Assembly (NCBI GenBank): GCA_034189125.1
Contig: JAXHVB010000011.1
Coordinates: 1-7,235 of the forward strand
Length of the DNA stretch: 7,235 nucleotides
Reading direction: 5' to 3'
Origin: UBA5862 sp002408105
GTDB lineage: Bacteria > Pseudomonadota > Gammaproteobacteria > Pseudomonadales > UBA5862
Below, one piece after another: positions 1 through 6,800 of this stretch. The notes beneath the pieces were generated by a model. The model was not told the origin of the DNA, made no database searches, and saw nothing but the letters and a program-made list of their open reading frames with translations. The number at the start of each line of letters is the position of its first letter. Position 1 is the first letter of the stretch. The translations under genes and the position numbers were made by a program.

Positions 1-98
1 CTGCGCGGAGCGCCCTGCGCCGGTTGGCCGTGACCGGGCGGTGCAGGCCCCGCACTCCGGGCGCGGAGCTTGATCGGTGCGTGAAGCGGCTTGACCTG

Positions 99-137
99 GC
101 CCCCTGTTGATGGGGGGCACCGCCGGCGGCGGCGCCC
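99..137. other. Overlapping GC-rich inverted repeats
   Basis: Two mutually exclusive hairpins can be drawn. GCCCCC (99-104) pairs with GGGGGC (113-118) over an 8-nt loop. Alternatively, 115-124 pairs with 128-137 in a 10-position stem with one A-C mismatch and a GGC loop. Neither is followed by a T tract, so a classic intrinsic terminator is not supported. They could be the end of an upstream transcript or chance structure in GC-rich DNA. Confidence 0.3.
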
Positions 138-293
138 GCAGAAACCGCGCACCCACCGAAACTCAGGTGCTTTGCCCTGTTCGACCCCCGGCCCGCACGG
201 GAGCGGGGCGCAACGTCCGCCTGGCCGCCCCCTCGGGGCCCGGTGTGCACGCGCCCACTGCAGTTGCGGCACCGGGACATGGATCCAGACCCA

Positions 294-321
294 TTGATCG
301 ATCTGCAACACCCACCATACC
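294..321 (+). promoter_or_regulatory. Weak sigma-70-like promoter candidate
   Basis: TTGATC (294-299) matches four of six consensus -35 bases. With a 16-bp spacer it is followed by CATACC (316-321), which matches only three of six -10 bases. It is the best-placed pair upstream of the start at 362, and it lies where the sequence becomes locally less GC-rich. The match is poor and this is only a candidate; the true promoter may use another sigma factor or lie further upstream. Confidence 0.15.
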
Positions 322-360
322 CACCACCACTGAGCACAACCAGATAAGGAGCCCAACCAC
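301..360 (+). promoter_or_regulatory. C/A-rich, G-poor 5' leader
   Basis: By hand count these 60 bases contain 26 C but only 7 G, and are rich in CCA/CAC steps, unlike the G+C-balanced surroundings. The predicted transcript would be nearly unstructured here. That suits ribosome loading at the start at 362 and also has the composition of Rho-utilisation (rut) regions. The composition is seen directly; a regulatory role is inference. Confidence 0.3.
346..351 (+). promoter_or_regulatory. Ribosome-binding site for the gene at 362
   Basis: AAGGAG lies 10 nt before the ATG at 362. It fixes the start there rather than at the in-frame ATG at 107, and agrees with the signal peptide that follows immediately. 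Confidence 0.8.
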
Positions 361-361
361 C

Positions 362-1963
362 ATGCACAACTTCAAGAAACCGGCACTCTCGGCAGCGGTA
401 GCCGCCGCGGCGCTCAGCACCCAGGTGCAGGCCGCCATCGGCGTGGATGCCAATGGCCTGCCCATCATTGATGAATCGAGCACCTACATTGTCTACCTCT
501 CCGGCGCCTCGGCGGCGCGCTCGTTCGTGGAGGAGTTGATCACCAACCCCAACGTGCCTGCAGCCGACGCCATTTGCGACACCAGCGCCACCACCTACAA
601 GTACAAGGACAGCGGCAACGGCAAGAACCAGAACGCCTACCTCTGCGTGCTGAACAAGGCGGGCAACCCGGCGCTCGCGGGCCTCTCCAAAGACAACCTG
701 CTGCTGTACAAGCGCAGCGAAGGTGGCTCGGCCCAAGGAGTCAGCCCCCTCATCGCTGCCGCCAAGGGCGACCCGGCAGGTGCCATCGAGTACCTCAAGA
801 TCGACGCCAGCGGCTGCGCCCTGAGCAAGGTCGACCCGGTGCAAACCGAGGTCACCTGCGACTACGACCTCGGTGACCCCGGCAAGTACGTAGAGGTGGA
901 GTCCGACTTTGGCATCTCCGATGTGGACCCCGGCCAGTTTCGTGGCGTAAACACCCCCGCAGGCTTTTCGGCGGTGAGTGGGAACGACGTGGCCCTGCTG
1001 GATGTGTTCCCGACCGCCGGGCTGACCTTTGGCATCCCGGTCACCACCAAGCTTCGCGACGCCCTGCAGGAGGCCCAGTTTGACTCCAGCAGCGTGTGCA
1101 ACCCCACCAATGCCGGCTACACCACGCTTGCCCACGACAAGGACGGCGACGGCAACCTGGACACCATCCACGGCGAAACCGAAGCCTGCATGCCGAACCT
1201 CAACTCCCACCAGATCGCCAGCATCTACAGTGGCCAGTGGTCGAGTTGGGACAGCCTCAAGGTCAATGGCGCCACCCTGGCCTCCCAGGTGACCATCGCG
1301 GGCAACATCCCGCCGAACCGCGAGGTGCACGTCTGCCGGCGCGTCAACGGTTCGGGCACCCAGGCCCAGCACAACAACAAGTTCCTGCGCTACCCCTGTG
1401 CGGACGCCGCTTTAACGCCGGCTTCCGCGCAACCCTTGGAGTTCCTGCCTGGTCCAACCGTGGCGGCAAACAGCAGTTCCGGTGACCTCACCGACTGCTT
1501 GAACGACCGCGACAATGGCACGGGAAGCTACGGTGTGCGCTGGGCGGTTGGCATCCAGAGCCTGGAGAAAAACCCGGACCTGGGAGATGACTTCCGTTTT
1601 GTGAAGGTCGATGGGGTGGCGCCGACGCTGCAAAACACCATCGAAGGCCGCTACAAGGACTGGGTCGAGCTCACCTTCCAGTACGTTTCGGACCGCACCT
1701 GGGACGCGGGTGAGCAAACCATCGCCGACGAGGTGATCAAGCAGGCTGGCAACCCGGTGGTGCTGGCCGCGCTCAACGCCGAGTTCGTCCACGGCTTTGG
1801 CGCATCGGGCTTTCACGCGGTGCCCTTCGCCCACAGCCCGGAGCCGAACGGCGCCTTCAACCCGGACCGCCCGGTCAGCCCCTACAGCCACGCGACCACT
1901 GCATTGCCGGTCGACAACTGTCGGGTGCCGGTCGTCTATGACGGCGGTGACGCCCAGCTGTAA
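362..1963 (+). CDS. PstS-like periplasmic substrate-binding protein, cysteine-rich
   Basis: This 533-residue exported protein resembles the phosphate-type (PstS, PBP-like) periplasmic binding proteins. Residues 1-24 form a signal peptide: lysines at 5-6, an Ala-rich core, and a cleavage site after VQA. Family landmarks appear in order: SGASAARSF (47-55), equivalent to the PstS N-terminal anion-binding loop; DFGISD (182-187); the 'HQIASIYSGQW' stretch; and RRVNGSGTQ (326-334), equivalent to the phosphate-binding R..GSGT loop. A later 'FVKVDGVAPTL' stretch also fits. The mature protein has ten cysteines, an even number that suits periplasmic disulphides. C246 and C276 flank an aspartate-rich DKDGDGNLD loop (259-267). 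It is longer than classical PstS, apparently through such inserted loops. No permease or ATPase genes are adjacent; the next genes are a two-partner secretion pair. Phosphate is the likeliest ligand from the motifs, but ligand and role are unproven. Confidence 0.8.
   Translation: MHNFKKPALSAAVAAAALSTQVQAAIGVDANGLPIIDESSTYIVYLSGASAARSFVEELITNPNVPAADAICDTSATTYKYKDSGNGKNQNAYLCVLNKAGNPALAGLSKDNLLLYKRSEGGSAQGVSPLIAAAKGDPAGAIEYLKIDASGCALSKVDPVQTEVTCDYDLGDPGKYVEVESDFGISDVDPGQFRGVNTPAGFSAVSGNDVALLDVFPTAGLTFGIPVTTKLRDALQEAQFDSSSVCNPTNAGYTTLAHDKDGDGNLDTIHGETEACMPNLNSHQIASIYSGQWSSWDSLKVNGATLASQVTIAGNIPPNREVHVCRRVNGSGTQAQHNNKFLRYPCADAALTPASAQPLEFLPGPTVAANSSSGDLTDCLNDRDNGTGSYGVRWAVGIQSLEKNPDLGDDFRFVKVDGVAPTLQNTIEGRYKDWVELTFQYVSDRTWDAGEQTIADEVIKQAGNPVVLAALNAEFVHGFGASGFHAVPFAHSPEPNGAFNPDRPVSPYSHATTALPVDNCRVPVVYDGGDAQL
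1136..1162 (+). other. Calcium-loop-like DxDxDG motif within the binding protein
   Basis: Residues 259-267 read DKDGDGNLD, matching the DxDxDGxxD core shared by EF-hand, dockerin and thrombospondin-3 calcium loops. The canonical acidic residue at loop position 12 is missing (His at 270), so this is not a complete EF-hand. It lies between C246 and C276, just before the conserved SGQW region. Calcium binding is inferred from the spacing of aspartates. Confidence 0.5.
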
Positions 1964-1974
1964 GTGCCGATTGA

Positions 1975-1999
1975 GCCGGGCCCCGTCACGGGCTCCGGC
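1975..1999. other. Imperfect hairpin after the binding-protein gene
   Basis: GCCGGGCCC (1975-1983) pairs with GGGCTCCGGC (1990-1999), with one bulged base and a 6-nt loop, starting 12 bases after the stop codon. There is no T tract. It is the first of two consecutive stem-loops between the binding-protein gene and tpsB. Confidence 0.5.
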
Positions 2000-2009
2000 A
2001 GTGGCTTGA

Positions 2010-2042
2010 AACCGGGCCGGCAGGATGCCGGCCCGGTTGTTC
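2010..2042 (+). terminator. Strong hairpin, probable terminator or attenuator
   Basis: AACCGGGCCGGC (2010-2021) and GCCGGCCCGGTT (2027-2038) form a perfect 12-bp stem with a 5-nt loop (AGGAT). The following GTTCTGGGTT is T-enriched but is not a clean T run. It lies 46 nt after the stop of the binding-protein gene and about 90 nt before the TpsB start. It probably ends or attenuates the first transcript, or stabilises its 3' end, and so may set tpsBA expression below that of the binding protein if they share a promoter. Confidence 0.6.
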
Positions 2043-2125
2043 TGGGTTCAGCCCCCAGGGGTGGGCCCGCTGGTTTCTGGAGTCCTTTCAATCAAGAGGG
2101 GTCTTCTCGGGGCGACAGGCTCCAT

Positions 2126-3865
2126 GTGAAAGCGGATGGCGAGTTGGTGTTGGTTGCCCCTTTCTGTTGTGCATTGCCCCAGGCTGTTGGCCGGCGGCCT
2201 CGTGGCCCAGCGCGTCGCGCCGGCACGGGCGCTGCTCCCGGTTTGCGCCTTGGGTTGGCGGGGGCCGCGCTGGCTGTGTGGACCCTGGCCCTGTGCGCTG
2301 TGGCTCCGGTGGCACGCGGCAACCCGCAACCAGTGGCCTCCGACGCGCCCGGTACCGGTGAGGCCGCGCCGGTGCGCTTTTTCATTCGTGAATACCAGGT
2401 GCGGGGCAACCACCAGCTGTCGGTGGCGGCGGTGGAGCGGGCCCTTTTCCCGCACATGGGGCCAGGCCGCAGCATTGAGACCGTGGAGGCGGCGCGGGTG
2501 AGCCTGGAGCAGGCCTACCGGGATGCTGGCTACGAAACCGTACTGGTGAACATTCCGCCCCAGGATGTGGTTGGCGGTGTGGTCCGGCTGGAGGTGGTGG
2601 AGGGCCAGGTGACTCGCCTTCGGGTGCGCGATGCACGGTATTTTCTCCCGAGTGTGGTCAAGGCCGAGGTGCCGGAGCTGGCCGAGGGCCGGGTGCCGCA
2701 CATGCCCACCGCTCAGCGCCAGCTGGCCCGCGCGCAGGCAGTGAGCGTGGACCGCCGGCTGGTGCCGGTGTTGCGCCCTGGTGCTGTTCCAGGGGCATTG
2801 GAGGTGGACTTGCGGGTGCGCGACAAGCTCCCCTTTCACGGTCGGCTGGAACTGAACGGGCGCAATTCCGCCCACACCAGCCGCCTGCGCGCGAGCGCCA
2901 ATTTTCGCTACGACAACCTTTGGCAGGCCTTTCACAGCGCTTCGCTGCAGGTGCAGTTTTCTCCCCAGCAGAGCGAAGACGTGCGGGTGATTTCCGGCAG
3001 CTATGTGGTTCCTGTGGGGGATCGGGCCCGGGCGGTGGGCTACGCACTGCGCTCCGAATCCGAAGCCCCTGTGGCCGCAGCGGATGCCCTGGCTTCGGTG
3101 GGCGCCGGTGACATCTTGGGATTTCGCTGGGTGCAGCCGGTGGGGTCCGGCCGTACCGCCAGCCAATCGGTGGGCTTCGGGCTTGATTTCAAGGACTTTG
3201 AGGACGACGTGGTGCTGGTGGGGGCGGACAACCTGTCGACGCCCATCCAGTACTTGCCCTGGACCCTGGAATACAGCTGGGTCGGCCTGCCGCCGAGGGT
3301 CGCCCAAGAGTTCCGACTCGCTGCCCACGGTCACTGGCGCGGGTTGGTGGGCGAAGAGGAGGACTTTCGCGCCAAGCGGTTTCGGGCCAGCGCGAGCTAC
3401 CTCTACCTGACGGCCGACTGGCGCGCCAGGTGGCCGCTAGGGAACTGGGACCTGGTCCCAAGGCTTGGGCTCCAGTGGGCCGATGCCCCCCTGATCAACA
3501 AGGAACAGATCAGCGCCGGCGGTTCCGAGAGCGTGCGTGGGTACTACGAATCCCAGCAACTTGGCGATCAGGGGCTGGTGGCGGGCTTGGCACTGGAGAC
3601 GCCGGTGTGGCCGGCCTCGGGTGCATGGGCGACGCGCCTGAGCCTGCGTGGCTCGCTGTTCACGGAGGGCGCCCGCCTGTGGGTGCAAGAACCCCTCCCC
3701 GGCACTCCGGCGCGCAGCGACCTGGCCAGCGTTGGGGTGGCCCTGCGCGGCGCGGTTGGACCCCATGTGGAACTCAGCGCCGCCCACGCCGTTGCGCTGG
3801 AAAACAACGGCACCATCGAAGCGGGCGACGTGCGCAGCCATTTTAGCCTGGCGTGGAGGTGGTGA
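2126..3865 (+). CDS. TpsB outer-membrane transporter (ShlB/FhaC/HecB family)
   Basis: This is the outer-membrane partner of a two-partner (type Vb) secretion system; it binds and translocates the exoprotein encoded just downstream. From the GTG at 2126 it has 579 residues, usual for the family. A hydrophobic segment (about 42-60) after an Arg-rich stretch is the signal peptide core, with cleavage near 63-65. A POTRA_2-type domain spans about 83-160 (pattern 'YQVRGN...LEVVEG'). A second POTRA-like stretch follows to about 230, then a beta-barrel with VRGY at 470-473, the Omp85 loop-6 signature. The chain ends FSLAWRW; the terminal aromatic residue is the usual barrel-assembly signal. The mature part has no cysteine. 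The start is uncertain: the frame is open back to a GTG at 1964, and TTG/GTG codons occur at 2144, 2147 and 2243. I chose 2126 for a modest AGG at 2117-2119 and because it keeps the whole signal peptide. Confidence 0.9.
   Translation: MKADGELVLVAPFCCALPQAVGRRPRGPARRAGTGAAPGLRLGLAGAALAVWTLALCAVAPVARGNPQPVASDAPGTGEAAPVRFFIREYQVRGNHQLSVAAVERALFPHMGPGRSIETVEAARVSLEQAYRDAGYETVLVNIPPQDVVGGVVRLEVVEGQVTRLRVRDARYFLPSVVKAEVPELAEGRVPHMPTAQRQLARAQAVSVDRRLVPVLRPGAVPGALEVDLRVRDKLPFHGRLELNGRNSAHTSRLRASANFRYDNLWQAFHSASLQVQFSPQQSEDVRVISGSYVVPVGDRARAVGYALRSESEAPVAAADALASVGAGDILGFRWVQPVGSGRTASQSVGFGLDFKDFEDDVVLVGADNLSTPIQYLPWTLEYSWVGLPPRVAQEFRLAAHGHWRGLVGEEEDFRAKRFRASASYLYLTADWRARWPLGNWDLVPRLGLQWADAPLINKEQISAGGSESVRGYYESQQLGDQGLVAGLALETPVWPASGAWATRLSLRGSLFTEGARLWVQEPLPGTPARSDLASVGVALRGAVGPHVELSAAHAVALENNGTIEAGDVRSHFSLAWRW
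3855..3860 (+). promoter_or_regulatory. Ribosome-binding site for tpsA, inside the end of tpsB
   Basis: GGAGGT, a near-perfect Shine-Dalgarno sequence, lies 6 nt before the ATG at 3867. It is made from the TGG AGG TGG codons of the last three TpsB residues (W-R-W). It fixes the tpsA start and implies translational coupling. Confidence 0.85.
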
Positions 3866-3866
3866 C

Positions 3867-6800
3867 ATGGGATTCCCGGCCCCCAGATCGGCGAGATGCG
3901 GACATTGGCGCTGGCTGCTCGGCTGCAGCCTGGTGGTGGCCCGGCCGGTCTTGGCTGAACTTCCCACCCCCGCCCAGGTGTGGTCGCTGCTGGAGCAAGA
4001 GGGCTCCAGCGCGGTGTATCAACTCGGCACCACCCGAGCCCACTACGACCAGCACCGCCTGCGAATTGAGCAGCAGGACGACCGGGTCGTTCTCCCCTGG
4101 GATGACTTCGACATCGGCCGTGCTGACGCGGTGCACTTCGCCCAACCCCGCAGCACCGCCATTGCCCTGAACCTGATCGACGACGCCGATCCGAGCGTGA
4201 TCCTGGGGCAGCTGACCGCCGATGGGCAGATTTACCTGTACAACCGCAACGGGTTTTTGTTTGGGGCTGAGTCGGTCGTGAACGTGCATAGCCTGGTTGC
4301 CAGTGCGCTGGAGATCACTGAGGAGACTTTCCTGCGCGGCATCACCAAGGTGTTCGACGACAACCAAGGCGCTGCGTTTGAGGGTGCCGGCGCGTACTAC
4401 CGACTCGATGCCGAGGGCAACCCGGTGCCCATCGCCGTGCAAGTCGCAGAAGGGGCAGCGATCACGGCCAAAGCCAATGGCCGTGTCATCCTCACCGCCC
4501 CCGAAGTGATCAACGCAGGGTCGATTCGTGTTGGCCTCCAGGGCCAGATCATTCTTGCCGCCACACGCGACAAGCTGTATTTGCAGGAAGCCGATCGGGA
4601 TGGACACCCATTTGCAGGCTTGCTGGTGGAAGTCGAGACGGGCGGGCGCGTGGCCAACCTTGGTCAGCTCTCGGTGGAGCAGGGCAACGTCACCCTGGTC
4701 GGATTCGCAGTGGAACAGGCCGGGCGAATCAACGCCACCACCGCCGTCGACGTCAACGGAGCGGTGCGCTTGCTCGCCCGAGAGGACCAGGGTGTCAACG
4801 GCACCGCCCTGATCGCCCAGCGCACCGAACGCACCAGCGCCCTGGACGACGGGCTTGGCCTGCACGCACGGGTGGAGCTTGCGCCTGGAGGACACATCTC
4901 CGTGCTTCCGGACACCGACAGTGAACGCACCGCGGTGGGTGAACAGCCCCAACCAGAATCCTATGTGGAGCTTTTCGCCCGCACGCTGGTGCTGGACGCA
5001 GGCAGCCTCATCGAAGCGCCGTCCGGCCGCGTGGATCTGGTGGCGACGACCAACCCCCGCAACCCCGACAACAGCGCCTCAGGTGAAATCCATCTGGCGA
5101 GCGGCAGTCGCATCGACCTGTCCGGATACGACGAGCTGGTGTTGCCGGCCTCGCGGGCTGTGGTGGAGCTGGATCTGCGCAGCTTCGAACTGCGAGACGT
5201 GCCGCTGCAAAAGGGTGGAGTGCTCGACGGTGCAACCGTCCGTGTGGATGTCCGCAAGGGCACCCGCATGGCTGACATTTCAGGTGCGCTTGCCAAAGTC
5301 GAACGCACCGTGGCCGAGCGCAGCACTGAGGGTGGCCAACTCAACCTGGTTGCCGGTGATGCGTTCATCTTTGACGCGGGTGCGCAGATCGACCTTTCCG
5401 GGGGTTCGATCCGATACGAGGCGGGCCCGATCGACACCACCAAGCTGCTGTTGAATGGACGCTTTGTCGACATCGGCGATGCCGACCCGAACGTTCGCTA
5501 CGATGCCCTGTGGGGTCAGGTGGTGGAGAGCGACGCCAACTTCGGGGTCACACGCTCGCTCCCCATCGCCGGGCCAGTCGGCATGCGCGCGGTCCAGCCG
5601 GCAAGCCGTGCCGGGGCGGATGCCGGGGGGTTGGGTCTGTCCGCATCGCGGATGCTGGGCGGGGGCACCTTGGTCGCCGAGACTTGGGTCGGCACAGCGC
5701 AGCGTCGACTCGACGCCCGACCCCAGGGAGGCCAGTATCGGTTTGAGCTCGGCGGGGCCGCTGGCATCGAATCCGGTGTGGAGGTGGACGCTGAGAACCG
5801 CTTTGACGTCTCCGCCATGTCCTCCTGGAACATCGGTGTCTTTGGTCTGACCACTGCGGGCGACCTCTGGGTCGATGAACAGGTGGACTGGGTTCTCCCC
5901 GTCGGCGCTGAGGTCGCGCTCGAGGGGGGGGAGGTGCATTTCGGTGGTGACCTGCGTGCACCCGGCGGCCAGGTTTCGGTGACTGCCGAGGCCTCTTCAG
6001 TGGCATCCGGTGACCTCTGGATCGAGCCCGGTGCAACCATTGATGTATCCGGCGCCTGGACCAATGACCACGCCGCGCCCGAGGGCGCTCTCCTCGACGG
6101 CGCGGTCGTGCTCGACGGCGGCGCCATCGAATTGACGGCCACAGGCACCTTGGCCCTGCACCGCAGCGCCGGTCTGTTCGCCAATGCCGGGGCCTGGCTG
6201 CAACGTGACGGCTCGGTTGAGGGTGGCAGTGGTGGGCGCGTGGCGGCCGGGGTCACCGGCAGTGCCACCGCGCTGGGTGACCTGCGCCTCGGCGCCCGGA
6301 TGGAAGCCTTTGGTTTCGAGCGTGGGGGTACCCTTGCGCTCACCGCGCCGGGTTTTGTGTTTGGCGCCGAGGCCCCGGTGGGGTCCGACCCCCAGCCTGT
6401 GGTCTGGTTTGAAAACGCGGACTTCCAGGCAGGCGGATTCGCGGCCTTCGAATTCAGCGCCACGGACAGTGGCGCACGGTTCGCCGAGGATGCCAAGGTC
6501 GTGCTGGATGCCCAGCGCTGGCAGCTTCCGACAGACCTGCCCAACCTGGCTTCAGGTACCGAGTTGCGGCGGCATCGGCAGGGCCAGTCTGTGGCGGCCC
6601 ACCTGCAATCTCCTCAGACTTTGGAGGTCACCTCCACCGCGGTGCGGCGCCCATCGAACCGCGAAGCCGCCAGCATTGACATGAACCCGGGTGCGCGGAT
6701 TCTGGGCGCGGCGCGCTCGGAGGTGAGCCTGCTGACCGATGCCTCCATCTGGTTGGATGGCGAGGTGGTGCTGCCCGGTGGACGGCTGGCGCTTGGCACC

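Larger units (their letters stand above)
1..361. other. Gene-free upstream region of the solute-binding protein gene
   Basis: I see no convincing coding region here. The frame of the downstream gene is open back to an ATG at 107, but the encoded stretch is Pro/Arg/Gly-rich and low in complexity, and it would bury the obvious signal peptide that begins at 362. The region contains GC-rich inverted repeats at 99-118 and 115-137. A 9-bp direct repeat, GCGCGGAGC, occurs at 3-11 and 61-69. From about 300 the composition changes to C/A-rich and G-poor. No strong sigma-70 promoter, Pho box or sigma-54 site was found. The region probably holds the 3' flank of an upstream gene plus the promoter and leader of the gene at 362. 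Confidence 0.6.

Noticed and set aside
107..361. Upstream extension of the binding-protein gene to the ATG at 107
   Set aside because: The extension is low-complexity Pro/Arg/Gly sequence. The Shine-Dalgarno at 346-351 and the signal peptide starting at 362 fix the real start.
1..361. Pho box upstream of the PstS-like gene
   Set aside because: Only an isolated CTGTTGAT at 104-111 resembles a half-site, and no second half-site lies 11 bases away. Phosphate control is not supported by the sequence alone.
163..483. Minus-strand frame of 106 codons with a hydrophobic segment
   Set aside because: The hydrophobic run arises from the reverse complement of the CCA/CAC-rich leader and the Ala-rich signal peptide. 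It has no ribosome-binding site and overlaps the real gene.
2136..2501. ATG at 2136 as an alternative TpsB start with a frameshift
   Set aside because: It is in another frame that does not lead into the POTRA domain. The correct frame already provides a good signal peptide, so no frameshift is needed.
2048..3334. Long minus-strand open frame of 428 codons antisense to tpsB
   Set aside because: Its translation is Pro/His/Gln/Arg-rich with no recognisable domain, while the + strand encodes a clear TpsB. Long antisense frames are common in GC-rich coding DNA.
3843..4952. Minus-strand open frame of 369 codons antisense to the start of tpsA
   Set aside because: No domain or plausible start is seen, and it overlaps the highly conserved TPS domain on the + strand. 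It is a composition shadow.
5516..6544. Minus-strand open frame of 342 codons antisense to tpsA
   Set aside because: It is Ser/Pro/Ala-rich and low in complexity, mirrors the codon bias of the + strand gene, and has no ribosome-binding site or domain.
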